Shown piece by piece: positions 24,806 to 34,930 of a stretch of 64,000 nt of DNA. Each line of letters opens with the position of its first letter. Positions within the stretch are counted from its first letter, which is position 1. The position numbers were made by a program, and so were the translations under genes. The notes beneath the pieces are model-generated. The model was not told the origin of the DNA. It did no database searches and saw only the letters and a list, made by a program, of their open reading frames with translations. This DNA is from a virus: positions 1-64,000 of IMG/VR virus record IMGVR_UViG_3300050821_001428; one strand, written 5' to 3'.

Positions 24806-26196
24806 TATGCACCTTCAAGTCCATTCCATGCACTCTCACCAATAGGTTGTGTACCGAAATCTACTTGTTGATTTCTTTCAAACGGTGTTTTAGGAAATGG
24901 ATCTTGAGGTACTTGGCTCATATCGGGATGATGAACGTCCTTATCATGAAGAATAAGCTCGTTGATCTTATCGAACTTGGCTCCACAACTCTCACACTCT
25001 AGATTATTAGCTTGGGATATATCCCCTAATTCACTCTCAGGTTCAGCGTCTTGATCGCCCAGATTATGTTGGTCTAAATGTGGCATATTCTTCATCTTAT
25101 CGAGCATATTACCACCACCTGGGTAGGTAGCCTGTGGCCTCCATGTTAATTTATATCCAAAATCTTCTGCCCATTCTTGTATAGCGGCTCTAGCCGAGCC
25201 TACTTCTTCAAGACAGTTTGCCATGTTAGCTATTATATCAATCTTTCTGCCATGAGGTAATGGAGTTTTAGCAATCACTAGATGGCCATCTGGACGAGTC
25301 TTATACCACATCGATTTCTTAGCACCAAAACTATCATCAATCGGCTCACCATGTGAATCTAGCATACCTTCGAAATTCCATCCGATGGAATCTGAAAACT
25401 CTTCCAGTTGTTGGTGAACGTTGTTAAGCGCCATATTAGAGGTTACGAACCACGTCACGCTACCATCGATCACTTTACCATATCCAACGGTAATAGGACC
25501 GTTGCTCTGATCCGAGGTACCAGCAAAATTTAATAATTCATTATGATCGTGAACCGGAGATACATGAAGCTGGCCATTAGCAAATACAAAACGATATTCT
25601 TCGGCAGGATCGGACATAGACGTAGGTTCATCGTGTATCATCGGTCCATTATTCTGCCAATCCTCCTGCTTCTGTGGTGTCTCTCCGGGATGCGCCGTTG
25701 GACCCATTAAATCCGCCTGCTTAAGCACACCGCCGCGCATATAAGCATCGGCGCGCTTAGCAAATACCTCGCTACGATCATGTTTGGTATTAGGAACAAT
25801 ACGGAAATCTCTATATAACGGATGAGTAGAACGAACGTATACCGATGGGCCTAGCATCCAACGTTTATGATGAGGTTCCAAACGGATAAGATCGCCGCTT
25901 TCATCTGTCTGTCCATCAACACTGGGATCGATCGGAGGCTTACTAAACAGGTCGCCTGTTAGATCAATAATATATTCCTTATCAGGGCTGACCCAAAAGT
26001 AGTGCCCCCTTTTTATACCTACGAATCCACCAAGCCGCTTTTGTAACCATCTAGACGTTACGTAACAACATCCCTGGGAAGGGTCAGGATGACCTTGATA
26101 AGCCGGATGGCGTGTATCTTCACCCCATGCTAATTCAGCGGCACGCTGAAGCTCGCTAAGGCGTTCTTGTGATATACTGTCGGGATTAAATGACAT
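24805..26196 (-). CDS. YunG-like (transglutaminase fold) plus C2H2 zinc finger
   Basis: A 463-residue protein. Residues about 40-85 (GCCYVTSRWLQKRLGG ... GHYFWVSPDKEYIIDLTGD) have the Cys...His...Asp layout of YunG-like cysteine-peptidase/transglutaminase folds. The middle is unassigned. Near the C-terminus ECESCGAKFDKINELILHDK plus a second His resembles a C2H2 finger. It ends in a one-base overlap with the CCA fusion start. Confidence 0.55.
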   Translation of the reverse strand: MSFNPDSISQERLSELQRAAELAWGEDTRHPAYQGHPDPSQGCCYVTSRWLQKRLGGFVGIKRGHYFWVSPDKEYIIDLTGDLFSKPPIDPSVDGQTDESGDLIRLEPHHKRWMLGPSVYVRSTHPLYRDFRIVPNTKHDRSEVFAKRADAYMRGGVLKQADLMGPTAHPGETPQKQEDWQNNGPMIHDEPTSMSDPAEEYRFVFANGQLHVSPVHDHNELLNFAGTSDQSNGPITVGYGKVIDGSVTWFVTSNMALNNVHQQLEEFSDSIGWNFEGMLDSHGEPIDDSFGAKKSMWYKTRPDGHLVIAKTPLPHGRKIDIIANMANCLEEVGSARAAIQEWAEDFGYKLTWRPQATYPGGGNMLDKMKNMPHLDQHNLGDQDAEPESELGDISQANNLECESCGAKFDKINELILHDKDVHHPDMSQVPQDPFPKTPFERNQQVDFGTQPIGESAWNGLEGA

Positions 26197-26226
26197 AGAT
26201 AATCACATATTATGTGCTGCTTATGC

Positions 26227-26706
26227 CTAGACGCTTGATACGTGAGGATAATCGCTTTTAAAATCCTTTGCTGGATTCTGGAACTTAATATTATCCAACA
26301 AACGCGGAGCGTTATATTTAGGCCAACTATATGCACCTTCCTTAATCGTCCCATCGTCCCAATGTTGCTGTAAAGGCATCTCCTTAGCGTGGATCTCAGC
26401 AGTATCGTTACGATAATCGAGCACTACTAATATCCCAAGAATACCTTTAAGCCCCATCTCGGCAGTCGCCTGATTCTTATCCTTTGTATTCCGAGGATAA
26501 TTCCCTCTACGTTCCTCAGGATCATATCGGTGCTTTGGGTCATATTTATTTACCGTCTTAACGTCAATCCCCCACTCGGAGGTTGCTCCGTCTAATGGCT
26601 GAGAGCCAGAACTATCCCACCAAATAATAGCACCGTAATCTGATAGCTTACCCAATTGTGCAACTATTTCTTTACCTAAATCATTCTGAGTCTCAGCGTC
26701 AATCAT
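26227..26706 (-). CDS. Hypothetical protein, possible PD-(D/E)xK fold
   Basis: A 159-residue protein. SEWGIDVKTVN followed by a Lys/Arg-rich loop and ILGILVVLDYRNDTAEI resembles the D...D-x-K core of restriction-endonuclease-like folds, but the evidence is thin. It overlaps the upstream zinc protein by one base. Confidence 0.45.
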   Translation of the reverse strand: MIDAETQNDLGKEIVAQLGKLSDYGAIIWWDSSGSQPLDGATSEWGIDVKTVNKYDPKHRYDPEERRGNYPRNTKDKNQATAEMGLKGILGILVVLDYRNDTAEIHAKEMPLQQHWDDGTIKEGAYSWPKYNAPRLLDNIKFQNPAKDFKSDYPHVSSV

Positions 26707-26948
26707 TATTTATCAGTTTTATCGGTGATATCTGATTGGGGACTCTTTGGCAGAGAGAAGATCAATTCTCCATCACAAAAGGCACATGCAATAATAGGAA
26801 TCCCGTAATCGGTTGTTGCAGGCACATTATGTGCATCTAATACAGATTGATATCTCTTGGGTTCTAGCTTCTGATGCGTCCATTGAGGGCGGCACGTCTG
26901 ACAGATATCCCCGGCTTTTGTAAGAAGACTAATCTTTTTCTTATCCAT
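26706..26948 (-). CDS. Small zinc-binding protein
   Basis: About 80 residues starting MDKKKISLLTKAGD, with CQTC and ACAFC giving a four-Cys zinc site. Function unknown. The longer start at 26975 is not supported by an obvious ribosome binding site. Confidence 0.55.
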   Translation of the reverse strand: MDKKKISLLTKAGDICQTCRPQWTHQKLEPKRYQSVLDAHNVPATTDYGIPIIACAFCDGELIFSLPKSPQSDITDKTDK

Positions 26949-27657
26949 CTGCATTCTCATTTTTAAATATATCAACCAATGCCTTAGATGCCAACTCCTG
27001 ATAAGAGTCAGCCGCTAATATCGACAAGAAAGCATCAGCTACCAGTTCAGCCTCCGGTGTCAATGCAAATTTTAGAGTATACGGGAGTACAATATTACTG
27101 CTCTCAAAACGTTCAACTCCTACAACAATAAATGCTTCGGCCTTGGACAACGTTTCAAATGCACCTTCTAATGCATCAAGGAAACGTTCCTCATCCTTAC
27201 TAAGCTTACCCCCCTTTAGAGCATCTTCGATATCAGCCATAGCATTAATATGCTCAACATCAGACTCGGGAGCTTTCAACGCCGCCGTAGCTTGATCTTC
27301 TGTGTCATCGTCCATAGCAGCAATAAGCTGCTGTGCAAAATTAGAAATAACTTTCTTAATTTTTGTATCTTTGTCGTCTTTATTCTGACTAGCCATATCT
27401 GACTCCCTTGTTACTTGCTTTACTTTCTCAAAGTGTTCTGCAAACGTTAATCCATCCGGTGCTCCATTATATGACCAGTGGTTTTTGTCCCATTCAATCA
27501 CCACCATAGGGGATTGCCAACGATCTACTTTAATATCTCTAATCCAAGCCTCATTACCTATCGTTGTCATCCCGTTGTAGATCAACGGGTCTACGTGATC
27601 CTTAATACGAACTTTATCACCTATCTGAAATGGAAGTAAATCAAATTCAGTCATCAT
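26941..27657 (-). CDS. Hypothetical protein with SH3-like N-terminus
   Basis: A 238-residue protein. The first about 75 residues are KOW/SH3-like (FQIGDKVRIKDHVDP ... VVIEWDKNHWSY). The rest is acidic and helical. Its position in the portal-side block suggests a virion or assembly role, which is inference. Confidence 0.5.
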   Translation of the reverse strand: MMTEFDLLPFQIGDKVRIKDHVDPLIYNGMTTIGNEAWIRDIKVDRWQSPMVVIEWDKNHWSYNGAPDGLTFAEHFEKVKQVTRESDMASQNKDDKDTKIKKVISNFAQQLIAAMDDDTEDQATAALKAPESDVEHINAMADIEDALKGGKLSKDEERFLDALEGAFETLSKAEAFIVVGVERFESSNIVLPYTLKFALTPEAELVADAFLSILAADSYQELASKALVDIFKNENADG

Positions 27658-27685
27658 ATATTAGCCTGCGTTCCTTAGTATTGTC

Positions 27686-28003
27686 TTACCGTAGCCCGGA
27701 GTTTGTCCCCATACTGTTAGATAGATGTTCTGCATAATTGATAATCTCTGTCCGTAAGTCTAGCAGATCGTTGCAAATAAAATTCCGGTTAGAGGTACGC
27801 ATATCCTGATCTTCAATATCAGAGACAATTCTGTCAATATGGGCAGCCCAATCCTCAAAAGTTTTAGAATCAACGTGTGTATCTACCACCCGGGATTGAA
27901 TCTGTTTCTCCCGCTGATGTACAGTAGGATCGGTAGGATCGGTAAAATCCTGAGTGAATAAACTATTCTGACTAAATTGGCTAGAGCGCCTGAATTGGCT
28001 CAT
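27686..28003 (-). CDS. Hypothetical protein
   Basis: A 105-residue protein starting MSQFRRSSQFSQNSLFTQ, with a helical C-terminal half. It overlaps the diphosphohydrolase gene's 3' end. The longer frame to 28039 runs further into that gene. Confidence 0.5.
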   Translation of the reverse strand: MSQFRRSSQFSQNSLFTQDFTDPTDPTVHQREKQIQSRVVDTHVDSKTFEDWAAHIDRIVSDIEDQDMRTSNRNFICNDLLDLRTEIINYAEHLSNSMGTNSGLR

Positions 28004-28361
28004 TATAGCGATACCGATCGTCCTTTGCCGGGTGTGCATAGTAGAATTCCATCAAAGCCAAGGCGTGCCAAGCTACGGCTGTGATATGTAGTGACGGATC
28101 TTGATCTGGAAAACTATCAGTATCCCAATCTTCACACTGCTTAAATTTATTTAAGTGACGTTCTAAAGCATCAATACTGAGCGACCAATCATACCCAAGT
28201 CGCCAATTGTTGGGTGCATATTTGGTCGCGCCTTTACCATAGTGCTCCGCTAACAACTCCAAAGGCAACGCAGGAATAAGACTAAATCTAGATAGTTTCT
28301 GACCCTTCTGACCGCCAGTATCTGGATCAGTGACAATCTCTTCTTTACTTACTTTGCTCAT
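27981..28361 (-). CDS. dATP/dGTP diphosphohydrolase-domain protein (DUF5664 type)
   Basis: A 126-residue protein with the family signature DTGGQKGQKLSRFSLIPALP, HYGKGATKYAPNNWRLGYDW and VAWHALALMEFYYAHP. This all-helical domain is annotated as a dNTP diphosphohydrolase domain and occurs in many phages; it may adjust dNTP pools. It is coupled by ATGA to the small ORF upstream. Confidence 0.75.
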   Translation of the reverse strand: MSKVSKEEIVTDPDTGGQKGQKLSRFSLIPALPLELLAEHYGKGATKYAPNNWRLGYDWSLSIDALERHLNKFKQCEDWDTDSFPDQDPSLHITAVAWHALALMEFYYAHPAKDDRYRYNEPIQAL

Positions 28362-28441
28362 GCTTGTTCCTTATGTACGAGTCGGGTTACTATCTTACCA
28401 CCTTTAGCAGTTCTTTCAGCTTCAGGGTCTATCTCTCTCAT
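28358..28441 (-). CDS. Possible 27-residue peptide
   Basis: MREIDPEAERTAKGGKIVTR and a short tail; its TGA overlaps the ATG of the next gene. The overlap is the only support. Confidence 0.35.
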   Translation of the reverse strand: MREIDPEAERTAKGGKIVTRLVHKEQA

Positions 28442-28451
28442 TTTAATCGTT

Positions 28452-28631
28452 CTAAGTATTAGCGATATTGATGACGTACCCGTACTTCTGGGCGACTGCC
28501 CAGATAGCATTTTCGGCTTCGTCTTGAGCCTCAGAGGTAAGTTCCGATCCGTCTAATGTATGCATCGTAAGACATAATCCATTGACTGCTTCACGATATG
28601 TTCGGTGATCTTGTTGCTGGCTTTTCTTCAT
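28452..28631 (-). CDS. Hypothetical small protein
   Basis: A 59-residue ORF (starts MKKSQQQDHRTYREAVNGLC). AAAGG precedes the ATG by about ten bases. It ends 10 bp before the next small ORF. Family unknown. Confidence 0.5.
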   Translation of the reverse strand: MKKSQQQDHRTYREAVNGLCLTMHTLDGSELTSEAQDEAENAIWAVAQKYGYVINIANT

Positions 28632-28660
28632 AATTTTTCTTACCTTTACTATACTTGGGA

Positions 28661-29986
28661 TTAATATCTTTGATCACGCCAATAAGCGTGGCCATTTACA
28701 TATGTAGCGTGCTCTAACCTAAATTCACCCGTAGGCCATATACAAGCGGTTGTCCAACCTTGCTGCCAATCGGGTGCTACGGTATATGAAGGAAAACGGC
28801 GACCCGTTTCATCTATCTTACTATCAATCTTACACATACACCCGGCTTCTACACCCGTCAGCGTACTAACATTTCGGTTAATATCATGTTTACTGTGATA
28901 AATCATTGATTGACGATGTGTATGCCCGATAATAATACTATATCCTAATTGATCTAGTGTCTTAAGGGCACTACTACCAGATCCCTTAGCAGCTATCCAA
29001 CCATGACGCACTGCTAACTTATCTGATAAGAGAACCTGGGCATCTTCGTATGAGCCGTTGGTGGTAACAAGTTCTACGCCTAGTTCATCAAGGCGCATTA
29101 AATGCGTAAGTGCGTGAATAAATTCAGGCTCGGGATTCTTCGCATCTATAACACGGGACAGGTTATTGACAAATGGTGCCTTGTCAATAATATATCGCTG
29201 AATCCGAATATCGTGATTGCCGAGAAGGAACTGCCAAATAGTATCTGGAGATGCCATTATATAGTCACGGAAAACTTCATATCCGCTTTGCAGACACTCT
29301 TGCACTGAGGCGACATTATCTGGGTCCATAGGATGGCGTGATACATCCGGGAAATCTAGTAAATCACCTAAGACTACTCCGCGAGAGGGTCGATTATACC
29401 GTAACCACTCACAGAATGTGTCGTGTAGCGCCTTGTCATGAAAGGGGGCTTGCTGATCGCCACATACAACCACTAATTCTTGGCCCTGATCTTGCTTAGG
29501 AATTAATAATGATCGTATCGGCTTCCAACCCTCTGATCGTACTGGGTTTAAGACGAGATCAGGATGTTTACGCTTAGCTGTAAACTTTGCCTGATGGTTA
29601 GTGATCTTATTACCTGTCTTAGTGCGACCCTCCCATTCATTGACGGTGATCTGATCTATTACCCAATCTGCCGGGTCAAGACCCCGTTCGCGTAACATGG
29701 TATCTGGATCGTCTAGCACTATAGGGGCATCAGATAGTGCTAGACGCGGCTTGGTTGTACATTGGGCATCGTCGCCATTGATAGTTGTAGATGACTTCTC
29801 TACACCGGGGATCTGCACATTATGACGTTTGCGAAAACGTCTAACAGCAGATTCTCCTATCAATACATCATATTCTTTAGATATAGTACGCGCGATACCT
29901 GTATTGAATTCGCCCGCTTGAATTAATTCAAGGATACGTGAGTATATCGGGTCTTTATCCAGCGGACTCTGGTTTTGTTGATTCAT
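28661..29986 (-). CDS. HTH + metallophosphoesterase
   Basis: A 441-residue protein. The N-terminus has a helix-turn-helix (GIARTISKEYDVLIGESAVR). From about residue 165 a calcineurin-like phosphoesterase core follows: VVCGDQQAPFHD, VVLGDLLDFPD, LLGNHDIR and IIIGHTHRQ, giving the metal ligands D, D, N, H, H-x-H. Substrate unknown; phage homologues often cluster with portal genes. It overlaps the portal 3' end by 32 bp. Confidence 0.75.
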   Translation of the reverse strand: MNQQNQSPLDKDPIYSRILELIQAGEFNTGIARTISKEYDVLIGESAVRRFRKRHNVQIPGVEKSSTTINGDDAQCTTKPRLALSDAPIVLDDPDTMLRERGLDPADWVIDQITVNEWEGRTKTGNKITNHQAKFTAKRKHPDLVLNPVRSEGWKPIRSLLIPKQDQGQELVVVCGDQQAPFHDKALHDTFCEWLRYNRPSRGVVLGDLLDFPDVSRHPMDPDNVASVQECLQSGYEVFRDYIMASPDTIWQFLLGNHDIRIQRYIIDKAPFVNNLSRVIDAKNPEPEFIHALTHLMRLDELGVELVTTNGSYEDAQVLLSDKLAVRHGWIAAKGSGSSALKTLDQLGYSIIIGHTHRQSMIYHSKHDINRNVSTLTGVEAGCMCKIDSKIDETGRRFPSYTVAPDWQQGWTTACIWPTGEFRLEHATYVNGHAYWRDQRY

Positions 29987-32909
29987 CTAGATTTTCTAAA
30001 GTTTCTGATAAAGGATCTATTAGTGAATATTTCTTATGTGCTTCGATTGGTAAGTTGAGTCTCTTTTTGTGTGACTCAATAATGATATTTTCGCCATTAT
30101 GTTTAGCGATCTTCTGATTAGCCTTTAAAATCCATGTTTCTGGATCATCCGGATCTTCATTATTTAGTATAGCAGAGAGTTTAGGTTCTTCATCCTCTGG
30201 TTCCTCATAGAACCAACCGTACTTATCGATTGATTCCTTGATTACTATAGCACGATCTTGCATTTCTTTAGGCCAATTCTCCTGAGGGATAGGTGAATAA
30301 ATATCATTCACCGATGCCGTGTTGTAAGTAAGACCAGGGCGACGTTCATTTGAAATCTGTGGGGCATTAGTACCTCCACCCGCTGGACCACCAGGGGCCA
30401 TTGGAGGGGCACCACCACCAGGAGGCGCAGTACCGGGACCGGGGCCAAGGCCACTAGGGGGCGCTGGCATCTGTGATCCAAAGTCACTCTCGGGTCCACC
30501 ACCGGGTGGTGGACCACCCATACCTGCGCCGCCAGCGCCACCCATATCTCCACCGCCCGCACCGGGGTCACCCATTGCCGGGCCGGTACCACCTTGAAGC
30601 ACAGACTCTACCTCGTATTTGAGGTCCATTGGTACCGGTAAACCTTGAATAACAAGTGCGGTATATGTATCCATCTTGGCCCTCTGCTGGGCGATGGTCT
30701 TCTTCATAATGTCACGGTTATATTCATTGATATAATCATCGCCCTTCCATGTGACACCAATCATTAGCTTATCATCGGGAATTGGTAACCCGGCTGAGCG
30801 TAGACCCATTAAGAACTGACGTTCGGTAGCCTCATCTCTAAGATCGAAGGTATTATGAGTTACCAGACCCTCAGTAATATGAGTGTGATCACCACTAATA
30901 CCTAAACTCCATGTAGGCTCTGCTTGATGTAGTTGAATATCATTAATTTCATCCCAAGAGGGATCAAGGCGTGCATCTCGTTCACTAATTGTTTGATTAA
31001 ATATTGGCAGTTGTGTACCAACCCTAATCTTATCTTCTTCGCATAAATCAGAAGCCTCTACCCAACCGCGTTGGGTTAAGAATGGATGCTCCGCAGTTGT
31101 TCGAATATTACGACCCGATTTGGTATAAACCCCATATGTTGTTTGAAGACCATTATCATAAGAATGAGTAACCTTGGCTAATGTTGCTCTATCATTCGCA
31201 ACATCCCATCCCCAAACATCGTCTCCTACTTCTAATGTCTCTGTTGCTACAGGACCATTTGGAGTCGATACGCGACTACCATACGCTAGGCATTCCATTT
31301 TCAAGTCTGGCACTAGTAACTTATGTTCCTTAGTGATTAGCTTATTACCATCGTCATCATATGAAACAACGTTCTCATAAATAGGTATTCTACTCTGCCC
31401 TTTGCGTTCATATGCATAGTGACCTTGAGCCTCAGCAACTACCGAAGCGCGGAACTTGAAGTGATCTTTTAATACCTTCTGGAATGTACGAAGCATCTGA
31501 TTCATAAATTCAGCTTGTAATGCAGAAGAAGCATAAGGCTGTGAATTAGAACCGGCAGATAGTAATGATGGATTAACTCCGAATACCTCCATCAAACGAC
31601 GCTCGATACGATCAAAGTCATCGCCTAGACGTGGCATCTGTTCGCGTCCGAAGACCGAAGACATATCAATACCGAAGTGGTGAACCATAACGCGAAAGTC
31701 TGATGCCATAGCGATATCGATATCATCACGAACGGCATTTAGCTCATCAGGACCAGGAATCCATGGTGGTAGGCCGTCGCCCATATCCATGATTCCAAGC
31801 TTAGCTAGCAAGAATGGAGAATACAAACGTTCCGCGATAGCATCTTGAGAGGCTAGGAGTTTTTCTTCATGAAGAAGGGTACGTAGGCCACGAAGTAAGA
31901 TAGGCGTACCGTGATCATCCCAGTCATTGAGCTTATTTCCTACTTGCGTAAGCATGACTGGTGATATAGGGATATGTTCACCCTTTAGTAGATACGGAAT
32001 CAAGTCCGAATAGTTCTGTTGCAACATGTACCATTCACGCGCTGGCGACTTGGTTTGCGCAATCCTACGAAGATAGTCAGGAGGGACAATCTTTAGCTGT
32101 TTAGAATCAAGCAACGGGAAGTTATCAATTACAACATCCTCGGGGTTAATTAACTCTTCGTGCTCCCATACACCAAGGTCTTCATCAAATGACCCTAATG
32201 GGAAGGCTTCACCTACAAGCCAGAATTCACGACCTAGTGCGACTAAGAAATCTTCGTATTTTAATTGATTAAGAAATAAGTCTTCATAAATAGCAGTCAG
32301 GGCCGGGTCTGATGATTCCAAATGCATTCCCACTAGTGGGAATCTAGTGAAGATATCAATAAGAATAGGGACCAGATAGTGGGTAGCATAATACAGGCGT
32401 AACCACTTATGTAGCTTATGACGATGGCCCTCATCAGCTACATTCCAAGGTAGTCCTGATAAGTCCCAATATTCTAACGGATCATAGAAACGTGGGATAG
32501 CATTATAGACATCACCACCCATGGCAGATCCGCCACCACCAAGCATTGAGGTTTTAGGATTAAATCCCTGAAACCAGCGTTCGTCCTGAGATGACTTACG
32601 GGCTGAACCTGTTCTGGAAGAACCCCGAGGATTACGGCTTTTTCCCATAAGACTCGTTAGGGCCTGATTCTGAGCCGTAATCTTCATAGCCTCCTTGTCA
32701 TAATTCTCTGACGTGACGGGACGACCTAGACTTGCAGATATTCCAGCGATATCCTTAGATGCAGCTTCTTTAAGCATCTGGTTGGTTTGCATACCATCGC
32801 CATACGCAGAAAGCGCACGATAAGGGTTGTAGGGCAAACCCGGCACTTGATCACGGACAGCTTGAAGCTCCGAGATGAAAGTGTCTTTATCTGAAATATT
32901 TTTAGCCAT
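29955..32909 (-). CDS. Portal protein with mini-intein
   Basis: A 984-residue precursor (837-residue extein). The N-terminal core resembles phage portals: YYATHYLVPILIDIFTRFPL and REFWLVGEAFPLG, then a long helical crown and a Pro/Gly-rich region (about 770-840). Portals form the dodecameric ring at the head vertex. The position between terminase and downstream head genes fits. A 147-residue intein sits at residues 540-686. Confidence 0.75.
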   Translation of the reverse strand: MAKNISDKDTFISELQAVRDQVPGLPYNPYRALSAYGDGMQTNQMLKEAASKDIAGISASLGRPVTSENYDKEAMKITAQNQALTSLMGKSRNPRGSSRTGSARKSSQDERWFQGFNPKTSMLGGGGSAMGGDVYNAIPRFYDPLEYWDLSGLPWNVADEGHRHKLHKWLRLYYATHYLVPILIDIFTRFPLVGMHLESSDPALTAIYEDLFLNQLKYEDFLVALGREFWLVGEAFPLGSFDEDLGVWEHEELINPEDVVIDNFPLLDSKQLKIVPPDYLRRIAQTKSPAREWYMLQQNYSDLIPYLLKGEHIPISPVMLTQVGNKLNDWDDHGTPILLRGLRTLLHEEKLLASQDAIAERLYSPFLLAKLGIMDMGDGLPPWIPGPDELNAVRDDIDIAMASDFRVMVHHFGIDMSSVFGREQMPRLGDDFDRIERRLMEVFGVNPSLLSAGSNSQPYASSALQAEFMNQMLRTFQKVLKDHFKFRASVVAEAQGHYAYERKGQSRIPIYENVVSYDDDGNKLITKEHKLLVPDLKMECLAYGSRVSTPNGPVATETLEVGDDVWGWDVANDRATLAKVTHSYDNGLQTTYGVYTKSGRNIRTTAEHPFLTQRGWVEASDLCEEDKIRVGTQLPIFNQTISERDARLDPSWDEINDIQLHQAEPTWSLGISGDHTHITEGLVTHNTFDLRDEATERQFLMGLRSAGLPIPDDKLMIGVTWKGDDYINEYNRDIMKKTIAQQRAKMDTYTALVIQGLPVPMDLKYEVESVLQGGTGPAMGDPGAGGGDMGGAGGAGMGGPPPGGGPESDFGSQMPAPPSGLGPGPGTAPPGGGAPPMAPGGPAGGGTNAPQISNERRPGLTYNTASVNDIYSPIPQENWPKEMQDRAIVIKESIDKYGWFYEEPEDEEPKLSAILNNEDPDDPETWILKANQKIAKHNGENIIIESHKKRLNLPIEAHKKYSLIDPLSETLENLDESTKPESAG
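30852..31292 (-). other. Mini-intein in the portal (147 residues)
   Basis: It starts CLAYGSRVSTPNG, contains EVGDDVWGW and TTAEHPFLTQRGW, and ends HITEGLVTHN with extein Thr+1. There is no LAGLIDADG motif and the length is that of a splicing-only mini-intein. Splicing joins LKME to TFDLRDE. Confidence 0.9.
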
Positions 32910-32938
32910 AAGCTAATTATACCATATTAAATGGAATA

Positions 32939-33901
32939 TCAGTAGGATCTACTAGGTAGTGAAGATTGCTTTTCGTGAGTAACCGGATCAGTTTGTCCGC
33001 CGTTACCATGCCATGTACCGGGGCCATCTTGTTTGGTGACACCGCCATCGGCAAATCCCGAATCGTCACCCTTAGCGGCAGGCAGGTCTACAGTCTCTGT
33101 GGTCTTCTCGCCAATTTCCTTAGGATCATGACCTTCTTCTGAACGGTTCTTACGCTCAATTGGCTTGGTCACATCCTTTTGCTTTGTAGGCCAACGCCCT
33201 TTGTCCTCATCGCCAAGAACATCCTTCTTGGGGAATTTATGAGCCTTATCTATCTTTGGCTCAGGACCACCAAGATCGGTATTACCGCTTTCACCTACGA
33301 CACGCCAGCTACCCGTATATTGTGGTTGTTGGTGCATCATAGGGTCCATTGCCTGCTCGATTTGATTAGGATCTTGACCAGGAGCACCTAGTGGATTAGC
33401 CGCTTGCGGATTATGCATGGCTGCTGGATTAGCTTCGACTGGATTAGCAGATGGCCCAGTGAACGGAGTTACCGATGGCGCAATCTGTGGCTGTGTTTGT
33501 GGCTGTCCCGTAGTAGGACTTGGCATACCGGGATTAGCACTACGCTCCATACCAGCGGTATGGGCTTCCTTCTGTGCCTCCTGCTCTTCCTCTTCTTCAG
33601 CGGGAGTCTCTGCAAAATTAACTTTCTCTGATACATGATAAGAAGCAATAATAGTTTTCTTAATGTATTCTGGGTGTTCATAACCAACCTCTTCGGATGC
33701 GCTATGAACTAACCAATCAAAATCTTCTTGCACAAGTCCTAGACGAGCTAGGAATTCTTCTTCATTTCTAGCACCGCGCAGGAATTGCCCCATCTTGTCG
33801 GCAACGCGGGTATCAGCTAGTGCCAGAGCGCGACGTGAGGCTACACGCTGATGCGTCTGATCTGCTTCTAAAGATTCAAATAATGAAGGAGTGTCGTACA
33901 T
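32939..33901 (-). CDS. Pro/Gln-rich protein, scaffold-like
   Basis: About 320 residues starting MYDTPSLFESLEADQ. The N-terminal 110 residues are helical and acidic; the rest is Pro/Asn/Gly/Lys-rich low complexity. It lies between portal and terminase, where scaffold or accessory proteins occur, but no homology is claimed. Confidence 0.5.
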   Translation of the reverse strand: MYDTPSLFESLEADQTHQRVASRRALALADTRVADKMGQFLRGARNEEEFLARLGLVQEDFDWLVHSASEEVGYEHPEYIKKTIIASYHVSEKVNFAETPAEEEEEQEAQKEAHTAGMERSANPGMPSPTTGQPQTQPQIAPSVTPFTGPSANPVEANPAAMHNPQAANPLGAPGQDPNQIEQAMDPMMHQQPQYTGSWRVVGESGNTDLGGPEPKIDKAHKFPKKDVLGDEDKGRWPTKQKDVTKPIERKNRSEEGHDPKEIGEKTTETVDLPAAKGDDSGFADGGVTKQDGPGTWHGNGGQTDPVTHEKQSSLPSRSY

Positions 33902-33919
33902 AAACAACATTTTCCTTGT

Positions 33920-34888
33920 TTAAAGGAAAAGCCCCTCGTCGGTGGCATTTTCCATTGAAGCTTCCTTGACAGAAGCTTCTCTTGCCATGTTTTGCTTACG
34001 ACCAGAAGCTTCCTTCTGACGAGCTACTTCGGTTGCAGCAACATACTGTATACGATAATCGTCAACCTCAGAGCCGACAAAACCGGCTGTCTTAGCTTGG
34101 ACGTCACCTAGAGCAATCTCACGGACTATACTGGCATCCTGTATAGCGCCATCATCAAGCGCCGCTACTAATAGTCGTGGACCTTCTTGCATAATTTTGT
34201 CAAAATCTTGTGATGCCGACTCATTAGCCATGTCATTAGCTATTACTTCTAGCCACGAATCGCTCTTACCAAGACTTGCTTGCTCGACGGCAACATACTG
34301 ACGGGTAGGAACTTCGTAAGCTTCATCGACCGAGGTCAGATACTCTAGTGCTTCTTTAACCTCTAACTTCTCATGATCTGCCGAGAGCGCAATCTTATGA
34401 AGCTGATCTTGCTCCGCTGCCGACTGACTCTCAAGAATATAAGTCTTAGCAGTATGACGGATTTCCTCAAGCTCATTTAGACGAGCGATAAGCCCTTCCT
34501 TATGTGGCGTGTAAATCGCATCAACCTTCTTCTGTAAGTCTTGTACGCGATTCTCTGCTACTGGTACTTCTGCGACATACCGTAAATTAGCACCCTCGCC
34601 GTGGGATACATTGAAGTGGCGAATCTGGCCATTCTGAAAACGTACGGTAATTTCATCATCCCAAAGAGATGCAGTACGACCTAAGATTTCGGCTTGCATA
34701 CCGTTGGGGGTAATAATATGGGTCGCTTGCTTACGAGACTTTTTAGCCTTCTCAGCGCGGAGAGTGTTGAAGTATTCTTCGGCAGTCTCCGCAACCTTGG
34801 CAAAATCTGTACCGTTTGCAACAACGGTACCAGAATGCTTGGCTACGATCTGATCGCCTTCAAATTCATAGGTAGGGAAATCGGCCAT
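33920..34888 (-). CDS. Hypothetical helical head-region protein
   Basis: About 322 residues starting MADFPTYEFEGDQIVAKHSG. The first about 110 residues are beta-rich; the rest is coiled-coil-like (ENRVQDLQKKVDAIYTPHK ... LNELEEIRHTAKTYILE). It is probably a virion or assembly protein by position only. Confidence 0.5.
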   Translation of the reverse strand: MADFPTYEFEGDQIVAKHSGTVVANGTDFAKVAETAEEYFNTLRAEKAKKSRKQATHIITPNGMQAEILGRTASLWDDEITVRFQNGQIRHFNVSHGEGANLRYVAEVPVAENRVQDLQKKVDAIYTPHKEGLIARLNELEEIRHTAKTYILESQSAAEQDQLHKIALSADHEKLEVKEALEYLTSVDEAYEVPTRQYVAVEQASLGKSDSWLEVIANDMANESASQDFDKIMQEGPRLLVAALDDGAIQDASIVREIALGDVQAKTAGFVGSEVDDYRIQYVAATEVARQKEASGRKQNMAREASVKEASMENATDEGLFL

Positions 34889-34930
34889 GTGTATCAATGA
34901 TTATAAGGTGTAATCATCAATATTATAGTG

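Noticed and set aside
30308-30592. Minus-strand ORF of 94 residues in the portal
   Set aside because: A second reading of the Pro/Gly-rich portal tail.
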